Under the pieces are notes generated by a model. The model saw only the letters and a program-made list of their open reading frames with translations, was not told the origin of the DNA and did not search any database. 64,000 bases of DNA from Colocasia esculenta. Taxonomy: Eukaryota; Streptophyta; Magnoliopsida; Alismatales; Araceae. Made by a program: the position numbers and the translations under genes. Shown in pieces: positions 25,901 to 37,932 of this stretch (positions are counted from its first letter, which is position 1; each line of letters starts with the position of its first letter). The stretch lies in NCBI GenBank assembly GCA_014218235.1, contig CM024758.1, forward strand, positions 70,194,206-70,258,205. Direction: 5' to 3'.

Positions 25901-27236
25901 TGCTCCGCCTGCTCGGATCCTCTCGTGCTAGGGCAAACACTCGAGCTGGGGCTCGAGGCTTCCTGGTCTTCCTGTAGCTGGCGCTGCTGCTGCTACGCTG
26001 CTGGGGTTGGCGCTCCGCGCTGGACTCCTGCTGAAGTGCGGACAATCCTTGATCTTGTGGTCACTGCTCCCACACTTCAAGCATTTTCCCGCTACCATCC
26101 AACACTCCGTACCACGTGTGTCTTCCCTCAATGGGGACACTCCTCTTCACACCAGGGGAACGTTGAGAAGGTACCTGAGTACTGCTGATGCCACTGGATG
26201 CTGCGGGGTCTGGTACGCTGCCTTCTTCTTATCCTGCTGCTGGAAAGGGGCCGCAGGTCTCTTCTGCAAAGCTTTCTTCTCTCGAGGTATGTTCCATTTC
26301 ACCCTCATGCCTACAAGCAGCGCTAAGGGCCTCGTCAAGGTACGATGATCAATGCCACTAGCCTGTCCTCAGTGATGGCTTAAGGCCCATCACAAACTTC
26401 TTTGCCTTCTGCTCTCATCAGCTACTATGTGAGGTGCATACTTAGATAACTCAGAAAACCTGGCCTCGTACTCGAGTACAGTCTTGGAGCCCTGAGTCAA
26501 GGAAAGGAACTCCTGCTCCATCCTGTCCTGGACATGCTCGGGGACGAACTTGGCCCGAAAGAGCCTCACGAACTCGTCCCAAGCAACGTCAATAGCACCG
26601 TCCTCGAATCGGGTACGCAGTAAGGAAGCCCACCACACATCAGCTCTCTCCTGCAACACAACCTTCATAAGCACCACTAACAGCTCTAATTTAACAGAGT
26701 AAGCAAGATATAAAACTAACACAACTGTAGCATATAGGTGGCTAAAGTGACCTTGTCCTCGTCCGCACACCTAACAGCCCGGAAGATCTTCTCGATCTCC
26801 CTCATCCAGCTCTCAGCTAGTAATGGGTCGCTCTCCCCTTAAAAGAGGGTGGCAACATCCTCTTGAATCTTTCCATGATGGAGGGTCCACCATGGTCCTG
26901 AGCCTGGGGAACTGGAACCTGGGCCTGCTACAACAAACAACAAGCAATGCATATTCAAACAACATCATGCAATTAAATAAGACAGACTACTCTTTATTTT
27001 ATTATTCCAACCTGAGCCTCCATCTGAGCCTGGAGTGCAGCCTGGGTGTGGGCCTGCGTCTGCATGGCCTGCACTAGACCTGCATGAACACTCCATAATC
27101 CACAGGTGGCGGTGGGGGAAGTACAGGACCTGAGGTGCCGGGGCCTGCTGCTCAGTCTGCTCCTCACGCCTATGCTCATCTCTCCTCTGCTCGCCATCGT
27201 GAGTAGGTACACCACCACGTCTACCGCGTGAAGCCA
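25901..27236 (-). pseudogene. gag of element B
   Basis: The likely start is ATG at 27236 (MASRGRRGGVPTHDGEQRRDEHRR, shown in part), 175 bp inside the primer site and rich in Arg, Gln and Glu. The capsid core lies on 26770-26390 with RADVWWASLL, FVRLFRAKFVPEHVQDRMEQEF and LEYEARFSELSKYAPH. The nucleocapsid zinc knuckle CLKCGSSDHKIKDC lies near 26035-26080 and fits C-X2-C-X4-H-X4-C. Frames change between these blocks (near 26840, 26380 and 26150). Confidence 0.82.
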
Positions 27237-27410
27237 TAAGCTGCAATTAATTTAATCACTATCAGAAACTACGTTATTTAGTCCCTAACCACTTTCTTAT
27301 CTATCTTTCATTCATTATAATCAATTCTACACATGTGGAAAACTCTATAAAGACTTAGCATGAAATGAAGATGATGACTTATGTATATTTATGTACAATC
27401 TCAACCAGTC

Positions 27411-27422
27411 GCTCTGATACCA
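27411..27422 (-). other. Primer binding site of element B
   Basis: TGGTATCAGAGC on the minus strand, five bases inside the 5' LTR; complementary to the 3' end of initiator-Met tRNA. Confidence 0.9.
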
Positions 27423-27427
27423 ATCTC

Positions 27428-30400
27428 TGCGACGACCCTATTATACCGGTATGATTATACCAATCCACGTCGGTATAGTGAGTCTCATCACAGTGGGACA
27501 TTTACCCAAGCACTAACACATATGATTGAGATGTACACAAAATATACAGAGTAGCAGAAGTAAAAGAACCACTGTCTTTTCATTTCATCATCCACATTAA
27601 AACATATATGATCATATAGCAATTTAAGGAACTAAGTCCACATAATGAAATACAAAATTCAAATTACATTGTTCGTCCACAATTAGTAAGCTTCAATTAC
27701 ATACTATGAAAGTAAGATACAACAACGGTGACTCCACAACACTCTATTCTCCTCGCTCGGAGTCACTCTCAACGGTCTCCTCCAAGGAAGTAGGGTCACC
27801 TGCTAAACCTGTACGCCGAAGCAAGAAGAGTCTAAAAGACTCAGCAAGTAAACTCCATACACATCATACAAGCATACATCACAAGCAAGCCTTACATTCA
27901 ATTACATTAACTCAAAACAGGTAGCATGGTTGAACAATGTTAAGAAACAACCTATCATGATATTTCTAATCCGTAACACAAGATACATGGTTTATGTCAT
28001 TCCAAAATAAAATACCTACCGCATGCTTTCTACTCATTCATTCACATGAGAGCTACTCTTACATTTAACTACAACCTGATAGCAATTTTAGCATGGGATT
28101 TTCACACATAATAAGGAAATACCCCTAATCATGGATTCTACACACTCTCGCACATATAAAACACCATTATAAACACATTAAGGTTGCTGTTTGACATGAA
28201 TTTAACATTTCATAAAATAATCACAATTTCACATTCTAACACATGGGTTCACATGTTTACACATTTACACGTTCACATGTTCACTGCACATTACACATTC
28301 ACATGTTCACACTACACAATTTGCACATATACACATTCACATTTTCACATTTAAATGCCGTGACACATAGTCCAAACCACAACTAGAAGGACACATTCAC
28401 ATCACATAACACATAACACATAGACGCCACCTAGGCAACACAGTGACGGCTCTTGGTACTGCGGAGACCGGGAGAAGAACTCTCCACCCTAACCAGTGGT
28501 ACTTGTCCACCTCCAGGATTTCATCCTAATGCCCATAGGATTTTAACACATTGAACTTTCCCGTGGGGACTTTTCCACGGTACAGTTCCACAGCCCTCTA
28601 TGGAAGCAGTGTCACACACGGCACATTTTACACATTTCCGTTATTATACACATAGTTCTCACACAATTGGACACATGACTTACCTTTTACCATTTGGCTT
28701 ATGGTTCAGTTTTCCCTAACATGATGCTACTGTTAACAGAGGTTTAACACTTAGTAATTTACACTCAATCAGGTTGAAAACACATAATCAAACCATAATC
28801 ATGATAGCATGCATTAATAACTCTTTCACATGGAAATTTCACAATATAACTAATGTTACCCAAATCTCTTGAAATTGAACCACCCACTGTTTGCAGGTTT
28901 CAAACCACTCATGCAAATTTTTACATTTTTCTGAATTACACAGAATTTACAGAAAATGAAACACTCATTCACATGCCATTAATAATTCAGTTATCATGGA
29001 AGCACAACATAATTGTCGTATTTAACAGTTCCCTAACCTGCATCTAACATTCATCTTATCATAGGAGTTTTCCCAAATTATCAAGCATCATACAATTTAC
29101 TGGAATTTAAAAAAAACAACCTACACATGCTCCCTATTTTCCAATACATAAATTATAAAAAATTTTCATAATCATGGGAAAATTTGCAAATTTTCAGGAC
29201 AAGGACTGACATACATACACATCATCTGGAAATTTTAGGAAACCCATTACACATGGATCATGTGAACAGTAAGCTACCATATCCAAGATCTTTATTTCAC
29301 ATGCATTTCACATAATTCTAGCAATTTATACAAATTACAAAATGCATAGGAATCTCACAACACCTTCCTTTATCTATTTTACATAACATATAACATTTAC
29401 AGTATATCCTCATGCGAAGAAATCTGAAAAATATCATATATAAGGAAGAACAGCTCACTGTTCTGTCCTGAAGAACTAAACGGCAAAGCCTGACCGTTCA
29501 AGGAGGTTTAACGCAGCATCGTCTGCCGCCAATCAAGATCTTAACGGCAAGAAATCTTGCCGTTAAGTTTCTGTCTGTGCAAAAAAAAACACAGACCGAA
29601 CTCCAAAGATTTGTGAATGTAGGGGTTCCAAGACACGAAATAAAATCCCAATAAATACCTAAGACCTACTAGACATACACATGATGACGGGGATGGGTTA
29701 CTTGCCTCAGTAAAATTCTCCCAAGGGATCTAAATGGCCGAAGAATCTCTCCTTGGGCAGTGCCAAGAAGCCTCCAAGATCCTCTTGCTCCGGGTTCTCT
29801 GTGGATGTAGACAATAGCCCGATGTTGGAGAAGCCTTCCCCAACGTGTAGACTTCCTCCTAGTCGGTGTAGATGGCCGGGAGAAGCCTCAATTCGCCAGA
29901 TCAAAGCCTCCAAAGGTTCAGGTTTTCTCTTGTTCTCACAGCTAGGGTTTCCCTTTTGCAAAGAGCCAAGAGAGCTCTTTCAGGTCACAAGGAGGGCTAT
30001 TTTATAAGCCTTGGCCTTGGAGTCCCACGCACAGGTGATGGGAAGGATGGATAGCCGTTGGGGACATCTCCCCAATCGGTGAGAGCAAGGCAAACCATGA
30101 ATTTCTGGGTCTGCTGCGCACAGAAATTCAGAGAAGTAGACGTCCACATAGATGGCCGTCTACTTTAGTGTTGGCGTCCATCGACATGGACGTTTACTCA
30201 TCATAAACATCCACTAATGTTGCCGCCAATTTGCTCTTCCGCCAAACTTAAAAACCATGCAGAAAACCATATGTACACTATGTATATGCATGCAATATAT
30301 GTAGCATAATATACACACTACTACACCATGCAATCAATCAATATTTACAGCTAATTTACACATGCATACGTAAGTACACCTAGTTAATATATACGTAGAT

Positions 30401-30486
30401 ATCTACATATGCATACATGATATTTACACACAAGCACGAATCTACACACACAACAAAATAAAAGGACAAAATTTGAGGGCCTTACA
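27428..30486 (-). mobile_element. 5' LTR of element B
   Basis: A 3059-bp LTR from TGCGACGACCC to GGGCCTTACA. It carries the uninterrupted AAACT site (27850-27854) where C sits in the other copy. TATA box at 29997-30007. A near-perfect inverted pair TTAACGGCAAGA/TCTTGCCGTTAA lies at 29541-29552 and 29555-29566, followed by GTCTGTG/CACAGAC. GACGTCC words cluster at 30140-30215. No gene inside. Confidence 0.94.
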
Positions 30487-30491
30487 TAACT
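30487..30491. repeat. Target site duplication of element B, right copy (TAACT)
   Basis: Matches 5876-5880; the A integrase resumes here. Confidence 0.9.
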
Positions 30492-31072
30492 GATATGCTA
30501 TTCCCCTATTTTTGTAATATCTCAAAAGGTCCTACATATCTTGGACTGAGTTTTCCTTCTTACCAAATTCATGATACCTTTAGTTGGAGAGATCTTTAGA
30601 AATACATGATCACCTATGTTAAACTCTAGTGGCCTTCTTTCCTATCCGCATACTTCTTCTGCCTGTCTTGAGCTATTAGTAATCTCTTCCTGATTAATTT
30701 AATCTTCTCTGAGCAGTCCTGAATTAATTCTGGCCCAATGAGACTCTTTTCTTCCATTTCTGCCCAACAGAGGGGTGATCTACAGGGTCTACCATATAAT
30801 GCCTCATATGGTGTCATTCCAATACTTGTATGATAACTATTATTGTATGCAAACTCAATCAAGGGTAGGTAATCATCCCAGCTACCACGCCAATCCAAAA
30901 TACAGGCTCTTAGCATATCTTCGAGTGTTCTGATAGTTCTTTCTGATTGGCCATCGATTTGTGGATGATATGCTGAACTAAATTAAATTGTGTGCCCATG
31001 GCGGCCTACAAACTTTTCCAAAATCTAGCAGTGAACCTTGGATCTCTATCCAAAGTTATTGACAAGGAATTC
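30492..31072 (-). pseudogene. Integrase core, C-terminal half, of element A
   Basis: Reading down the minus strand from solo LTR E: remnants of the IPCQ and DRDPRF region, the HPQTDGQSERT region near 30960 with one base lost, then an open stretch 30916-30626 with MLRACILDWRGSW, LIEFAYNNSYHTSIGMTPYEALYG and CSEKIKLIRKRLLIAQDRQKK, and then the GPFEIL..IG end where B enters. The integrase of A is cut twice, by E and by B. Confidence 0.85.
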
Positions 31073-31077
31073 CATGA
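31073..31077. repeat. Target site duplication of solo LTR E (CATGA)
   Basis: CATGA at 31073-31077 and again at 34211-34215, on both sides of E. Confidence 0.9.
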
Positions 31078-34000
31078 TGTAACGTAGCGCGTTTTTCGGA
31101 TCTTTGCGGATCATGGATTAGTGGTAGTTCAGATCTGTGTTTATGGTTTTGGTGTGGTGCTCATGGTCAATATGCGGTCATTGGGCCTTGGTCGAGGTTT
31201 CAGCGCGTTGTGTGGAGCTTAGTGGGCCGGCAGGTTAGGCCCGTTGTGCCCATTGGTTCACTGGATGTGAACGCGACGAGGGTGTAGGTCGCGTTCTGAA
31301 TGCGTCGGTAGTGGGGGTCGCGTTCTAGTTGCTGCCACTGGGGTCGACGTCTGCATGTGCGCCGCGTGTCGTGCATGGAGTGGGGTTTGCTGACGTCGGG
31401 AATGGGAAGGCGACGCCTTAGTCCGTCGCGATCAGGTCACGACGGGGAGGTACGTCGCGATCCCAACCGCTGTGCGGAAGTAGGCTGGCCGAACAGAGCT
31501 TTCACAAGCTCCGCTCGACCAGGGGAGGAGCTGCTGCGAGCGATTCGGCGTTCCGGCGTGGTGTTCGATGTGCTCTCGACGCGAGGACGTCGCGAGGAGG
31601 AGTGGGGAAACTCCGCGCCATGCGTGGTTTGTGTGTTCTTCATGAAGGTGGGGAGATTCCACCATGTTTGATTGCGTGGATTGCATGTTAGCTTGTTTAC
31701 CGCTTTAAAAACAGTAGATATCATGCCTAGGAGGTGAAATGAGCATGAAAACTGGGTTGAAACGGGATTTAGGGTGGTTTGCATGGAAGATCTAGAGATG
31801 GTTCCTGGATTGGGGTTTTCGCCTGAGAAGGCGACAGACCCTGCTGTCGCGACCAGGTAGCGACAGGTCGATCCGTCGCGACAGGATTTCTTGTCGCGCC
31901 ATGTCGTGGCGTCGCGATCAGAAGGCGGCCTTGGCCTCTGTCGCGATCGCAGCCGAGGATACTATTTTATATGCTTTTGGCAATTTGGATATTCGATTAT
32001 CGATGTTTAACGTGCATGGCTTTGGTAAGAGGTGCATTGGCCTCCGTAAAGCTCTATGAGCAGGTTGCCCACATGGTTAGTGGGTGGTTTACATAATTGG
32101 TGTGGTGTTATCGTGGTTCGAGGATGTGCATGGCACATACTCCATTGTGGTGGTGTTACGTGTGTGTGGGTGTGTGGTGTGTGTGCATGGCACGTGCACT
32201 GGTTGTCGTAGTGGTTGGGCAGTGAGGTCCCTATGTGAACCTAGCCCTAGTTTTCTAATATGTGATTATAGATGGTTAAGATGGTTAATTAATGGAGTGT
32301 GAGTATGGTATTAAGTGGTTACCGAGTAAAGAGTTTGACGTGGCAATGGATGTCACCTTGTGACCAATGATAGGCCAGGTATGGTTGACTACCGTGATTT
32401 AAATGTGTGTTTGTGTAGGATAGCTTGTGGGTCACGGAGTGACCAGGTCAAGCTAGTCCTTACGTTTGTACCGTGGTTTGTAATAAAGATTGTATGAGTT
32501 GATGATGTGATTAGTGTGTTTCCGAGTTTGGTGGTCCAGCGCCTATCCGGAATGCCTCTTCAGTTGGGAGCCCCAGGTTCCAAGGTGAGTCAGGCACGTG
32601 AGTGTGCTCGGGGTTTGTCCCGGTGCAGTGGTACCGTCGAGGTCTTGTCGTCTTCCTGGACACCCTCACTCTCGGGGAGAGTTGTCGTCCGGCTGAGGGA
32701 AAGACGACAGTGGGACAGTGACTCGTGAGAGTTTGTGTTTAGTCACTTGTAGCGCGCTCGTAGCTGGGGGTTACAGACACCAGTAGACGTACTGCGCCCT
32801 AGCTAGTCCTGTTACCAGTGCCTCACTTTAGAGAGCTCGGGCCAGAGTCTCTAAAGGTGCCAGGCATGGGCCTACAGGGTGTGTGATCTGTAGGTTTGGT
32901 AGTTTGGTTGGTCTCCACAGTTCTTTGGCTTTACTTGTGTTGTGGAGCGGCAGTGGACCTTACGTCCGTGACTACGAGACTGAGAGGTAGTTCTTGTGTT
33001 GTGTTGTCCGGGTTGGATACTGGCGTCATGAACCAGTAGTCTGTTCCGTGTGGTGGCGCCGTGCCTTCCGGCTCGTTCTTTGCTATTAGTTATAGCGGTG
33101 TTGGTTGTGTTTTTACCCGATGAGGTGTGCCATGGTGTTGGCACGGTTGTTATTGTGGTTAGTGAGAGAAGACTCATTAAATGTGGTTTGTTTAGCTGTG
33201 TGTGCCCTGGTGATGGCACAATTGTGTTTGTGTTCCGTGGTGGTACCTCGTGGTGCTAGGTACCTGTACTCTTTGTAGGTACTGGTTTCTCGTAGTACGC
33301 TGAGTACTAGCCTTTTCAGGTGGTGAAGTGGAGGTCATGCGGTGAGACCTTCCACTTATTATGTTTTACCCTTCTTAGGGTAGTTTCCGAATAAGGTTTA
33401 GTGCGCGATGGATTGGCATCGTGATAGCCAGTCTTGTTTCTTAAGTATGACACCGATACATCGTGGTTTAAGGTTATAAAGGATTAGCTCTTGGTTAACA
33501 GTCCGATTACCCATGTGTTGGAGGCTTGCCAGTGAAGCTGGTAGCTTAGGCAATACTTTGCCTGTGTGGCTTACAGCTTAGGCGACCAGCTGTTGAGGTG
33601 GTGTGCCTGTGAGGCTTGTGGCCTAGGCTTTACAGTTATTGAGTAGACTAATGGTGTTGTTGTCTCTTCGTCTTTCCGAGATTTTCAGCAACTGAGTTAA
33701 TTATTTTTTATTATGTTTAGTTTGTTTAATTATGCTTGTTATGAGGAGTGGTTTGGCTGCCGGTGTTGCAGTGAAACCATTGGGATGGAGGTCTTCCCGT
33801 GTTGTGTGAGGTTTTGGGTGGTCCCCTACTGAGCCAGTGACTTGTTGAGGCTCACTCCCTTACAGTTATTTTCAGGGTTTACCGTTGGTGTGACCTGCGG
33901 AGGTGTCGTGACAGACTTGTACCACCAGCAGTATTGTTAGTAGAGTTATGTGAGCTTGTGCTCCCTCGGGGTATGCCCCAGGTAGTTGTACTCTCTTAAT

Positions 34001-34210
34001 TGGACATGTAATAATGTAATGGGACAGTTGTAAATTGTTATATGCAGATATGAGCACATATTCTTTCTTGTGTCTCTTACTATTGTGGTTTGTCTTTTAT
34101 ATTCTTCCTGGACACGTGTACGAGTTATCCCTTGCGAGACTTCAGTCCGTTCGTGGGAGACGGATCTGGATATGGACCCTTTTTGGGTATAGATATCCAG
34201 GGCCGTTACA
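31078..34210 (+). mobile_element. Solo LTR E (3.13 kb)
   Basis: Runs from TGTAACGTAGCG to GGGCCGTTACA inside the integrase of A with perfect CATGA duplications. No primer site, polypurine tract or coding domain is present, so it is a solo LTR. It is rich in G and T, unlike its neighbours, with a GTGTGTG-rich patch near 32160-32200. It shares the D family word as an inverted pair, GAACGCGAC (31269-31277) and GTCGCGTTC (31288-31296). A stem-loop (CTGGATAT/ATATCCAG, 34166-34200) sits 10 bp from the right end. The plus orientation is inferred from these two features. The open frame at 31357-31671 is not a recognisable gene. Confidence 0.88.
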
Positions 34211-34215
34211 CATGA

Positions 34216-34837
34216 AGTCTCACTATTTCCTTTATATACAATTGAGCCAAATCTTCTAATGATTGTGTCTTTATAATTGCTAGAAAATGAGCTGATTTAG
34301 TTAGTATATCCACAATTACCAAATCGCATCATGCTTCTTCCTTGTCTTTGGTGAACCCATCACGAAGTCCATAGTTATCTGCTCCCATTTTCATACTGGA
34401 ATTTCAATTAGTTGCATAGGCCCTGCTGGCTTCTGGTGCTCAGCCTTTATTTGTTGACATGTCAGACATTTACTCACAAATTTGCTATGTCCTTTTTCAT
34501 TCTATGCCACCAAAACTGCTTTTCAGATCCTGATACATTTTAGAGCTTCCAGGATGAATCGAATACTGAGATTTGTGCCCTTCCTTCAATAACTCACTTT
34601 TAATTCTTCATTCTCCGGTATGCATATTCTGTTTTGAAATCTAATTATCCCTTGACCATCTTTGATGTATCCTGGTTTGTTTACCATCTCTTCTAGTTTC
34701 TGAACTTGGTTCTGTGCTTCACCAATTTTATCTAATAATACCGACCTTACTGTCAATTGTGCCAATACCAAATTTTCTGCACCACATCTTGGTGAGTATT
34801 CGATCAAATCTGTCATTTCTTTCCACTGTTGGTGCAA
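34216..34837 (-). pseudogene. Integrase N-terminal part of element A
   Basis: 34837-34586 holds the linker and start of integrase (GYIKDGQGIIRFQNRICIPE). It is followed in shifted frames by the FWWHRMKKDIA zinc region, the DFVM.. first catalytic Asp region and SAHFL (about 34320), up to LYIKEIVRLHG at 34216, where E is inserted. Multiple single-base losses are present. Confidence 0.8.
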
Positions 34838-35400
34838 TTGTAGTGCTCTTGATTCTTTCTGCTCAAAGCATCAACAACTACATTAGCTTTACCTAGATGG
34901 TATTCACTATAAAATCATAATCCTTCAGAAATTCTAACCATCTCCTTTGTCTTAGATTCAGTTCCTTCTGAGAAAATATATACTTTAAACTCTTATGATC
35001 AGTATAAACTTCAAATTGTTCCCCATATAAGTAGTGGCGCCAGATCTTCAAAGCATGTATGATTGCTGCCAATTCTAAGTCATGAGCCGGATAATTCCTT
35101 TCATGATCTTTTAATTGTTTAGAGTCATAAGTTACCACTTTCTCATGTTGAATAAGAACACATCTAATTCCTCTTTGAGATGCATCCGTATACACTATAA
35201 ATCCTCTCGATCCTTGAGGTAAAGTAATAATCAGAGCTGTGGTAAGCTTCCCTTTTAATTCCTGAAAACTGGCCTCACATTTCTCATTCCACACAAATGG
35301 GGTCTCTTTTCTAGTTAATTGAGTCAAAGGCATAGCTATAGAAGAAAAACTTTCAATAAATCTTCTATAGTAACCAGCTAATCCCAAGAAACTTCAAATT
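34838..35400 (-). pseudogene. RNase H domain of element A
   Basis: 35387-34893 is open for 164 codons: MGLAGYYRRFIESFSS, GFIVYTDASQRGIRCVLIQ, HDLELAAIIHALKIWRHYL, VYTDHKSLKYIFSQKELN and WLEFLKDYDF. It is the longest intact RNase H in the window. Arg replaces Gly in the GLG motif (GIRC). The frame is lost in the last dozen residues, where YHPG would follow. Confidence 0.88.
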
Positions 35401-36080
35401 TCTGATGGATTCTTGGGTCTTTCCCAATTCAGAATTGCTTCAATTTTACTTGGGTCTACTGCCACACCTTTTCCATAAATCACATGGCCCAAAAAGTTCA
35501 CTTCCTTGAGCCAAACTCACATTTACTTAACTTACCATACAATTGATGTTTCCTTAATGTTTGTAGTACAACTCTCAAATGTTCCTTGTGTTCTTCTTCA
35601 TTAGATGAATATATCAACACATCATCTATAAATACCACCACAAAATTATCCAAATAAGGCTGGAATACCCTGTTCATTAAATCCATAAATACCACAGGTG
35701 CATTAGTGAGTCCAAATGGAAGTACTAAAAACTCATAATGTCCATATCTGGTTCTAAATGCTGTCTTGGAAATATCATCTTCTTTAACTCTCAATTGATG
35801 GTATCCAACCTTAGATCTATATAGAGATTTGTGGCAGATCGAAGTTGATGAAATAAGTCATCAATTCTTGGTAATGGATATTTGTTCTTGATTGTAACTT
35901 GATTCAACTTCCTATAATCAATACATAATATGAGGGATCCATCTTTCTTCTCACAAAACAATACGGTGCTCCCCATGGTGACACACTTGGTCTAATAAAA
36001 CCTTGTCTAAAAGTCTTGCAACTACTTCTTTAATTCTGTCAACTCAGCTGGTGCCATTCTATAAGAGCTATGGATATAGG
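35401..36080 (-). pseudogene. Reverse transcriptase of element A
   Basis: 35976-35791 holds KKDGSLILCIDYRKLNQV and PLPRIDDLFHQL, then IDLRLD with the SKI before the first Asp lost. 35794-35498 holds MRVKEDDISKTAFRTRYGHYEF, LPFGLTNAPVVFMDLMNRVF and the Asp pair in VVVFIDDVLIYS. Breaks lie near 35795 and 35498. The upstream leader (AELTELK region) is in another frame near 36010-36060. Confidence 0.87.
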
Positions 36081-36700
36081 TAAAGTTCCAAGTAGAAGTT
36101 CAATGGTAAAGTCAATTTCTCTAATTGGAGGTAATCTAGATAAATCATTAGGAAAGACATCTGGAAATTCTTTTACAACATCAATATCTTGAACTGATAC
36201 ATGTTTATGCTAATTTGATATGGCCATCACAATTGCCAGATAACCTTGACAACCACTTCTCAGCCATTTCATGGCTTTAAGTACTGATATAGTCTTCTTG
36301 TTTCCATTATTCTTTGGGTATGTATAGCTGAAATCTGCTAATCCCGGCCTTTTAAATGTTAAAACTTTCTTATGGCAATCTAGTATTGCATGATTTTCTG
36401 CAACCAATCCATTCCCAATATAATGTCAAAATCTTGCATGTTATCTAGTACATATACATATGCAGTAAGTTCATATTATCTTATTTTCAGGTTTATTTTA
36501 GGATAACAGAAGTAAGAATAGCTATTTGGCCAGTAGGACAGTCAAGTATCATACTTCCTACTAATTTCTCTGGTTTCCGAGATATAAAATTAACAAATAC
36601 TCGAGAAATAAAAGTGTGTGTAGCTCCAGGGTCAAATAACACTCTAGCATACATATTTTCGGTCAGGAGAATACCTTCAGCTACAGTAGGGGTGTCCTGA
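36081..36700 (-). pseudogene. Protease and linker of element A
   Basis: The active-site loop reads YARVLFDPGATHTFISR at about 36600-36650, with Pro in place of the usual Thr or Ser of D-T/S-G. The downstream linker at 36407-36210 (ILDCHKKVLTFKRPGLADF, AMKWLRSGCQGYLA) matches the protease-to-RT leader of gypsy pol. The Pro would be expected to impair catalysis, but this is a single base change in a decaying copy. Confidence 0.75.
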
Positions 36701-37780
36701 GCTTCCTCCTTTGTCAAAGCAAAGACTCTAGCTGGTCCTTTGGGTGGTTGTCTTGGGGCTTGCTGAAAGTAGGGTTGTGGCTTTTGTGCTTTTGACTGGT
36801 CTGCTTTGTGTGGACAGTCCTTAATCATATGCCTTTCTGACCACATCCATAACATTTCCCTGCTACTTTCCAGCACTCATCACCGGGGTGTCTTCCTCCA
36901 CATTGAACACACACGGGCCAACTCTTTTTCTGTTCTCCCTGCTGCTCGGTTGAATCAACCTTTCGCTTCTGACCTTTCGTTTCCTTGTTATACACATTTT
37001 TCTTCTTACCCCCATTGGTTTCTTTATTTTTCATATATTCCATAAATTCAGATTCCACTATAAATGCAGTCTTTAGTGCTACTGCCATACTCTGGGGATC
37101 TAGTGGAGCTACCCTGCTCCTCACACTGGGTTTCAATCCTCTCACAACTTCTTACCCTTCTGAGTTCATTATCACAAATGTGTGGTGCATATTTTTCCAG
37201 CTCAATGAATTTTGTTTCATATTCCGCCACTGTCATGTCTTTTTTTCCAATTGCAAAAATTCCACTTCTTTCCTATCCTTGACGTGTGGTGGAGTGTATT
37301 TCTCATACAACTCTCTCAGGAATTCTCCCCAACTAATGTTATCTTTCTATTTCTGAATGCATTTCTCATGATAGATTTCCACCATTCATCTGCTCTATCT
37401 TGAATCATGTAAGTTGCCAGTGTGACTTTGTCTTCTTCTTCACATCTAATTGCCTTAATATCTTTTCCATCTCTCTAAACCATCCTTCTACAATTTCAGG
37501 TTGGCTACTTCCTTTGAAGGGTGGAGGTCCCATCTTCTTAAATTTCTCTAACAACGATGCTCCAGAAATTCTTTCTCCACCCACATCTTGTGGTTCTTCA
37601 TTAGTGTTTGCACCATTCCCTGAAATGACTGCATAAAAGTAGCAAAATCAGAAGTCCCAGTACTTCCTTCTTGAGAGTTTCTGGCCAGTAATATATTGGG
37701 AACTTCCCCCTAGAACCTTCTTCAATTTCCTCATGTCTATCCTCACTGGATGTGTCGATAGCTTTCCCTTTGTCTGCCAT
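36701..37780 (-). pseudogene. gag of element A
   Basis: The best start is ATG at 37780 (MADKGKAIDTSSEDRHEEIE). The capsid part includes GPPPFKGSSQPEIVEGWFRE, WQLT, then broken frames to DMTVAEYETKFIELEKYAPH (37236-37150). The nucleocapsid carries two zinc knuckles, CVQCGGRHPGDEC and CYGCGQKG..IKDC (36910-36815), and a Gln/Lys-rich tail. At least four frame breaks. Two knuckles distinguish it from B, where I see one. Confidence 0.83.
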
Positions 37781-37932
37781 TTCCTCGAACACCATCAAAC
37801 ACATCCAATAATCATACTAACCACTTAAATTCTAAGAATCAAAAATGATCTTTAGAAATTCTAGGATACACACAAATGTTTATTTATTTCCTTTGTGGAA
37901 ATGGTCATAGAAATATCTATCACCCATAACTT

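Larger units (their letters stand above)
5881..30486 (-). mobile_element. Element B: Ty3/gypsy chromovirus, 24.6 kb with insertions
   Basis: Minus-strand element with LTRs at 5881-13113 (3', carrying solo LTR C) and 27428-30486 (5'), primer site at 27411-27422, gag-pol on the minus strand and polypurine tract at 13114-13125. Removing C and D leaves about 11.1 kb. It is the most complete gypsy gag-pol here, keeping gag, zinc knuckle, protease, RT, RNase H, integrase and chromodomain in order, with a modest number of frameshifts. By eye about 8 differences are seen in the first 165 bp of the LTR pair. Confidence 0.93.

Noticed and set aside
31357..31671. 104-codon open frame inside solo LTR E, with long frames on the opposite strand
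   Set aside because: GC-rich LTR sequence gives long chance frames on both strands; no motif or homologous gene seen.
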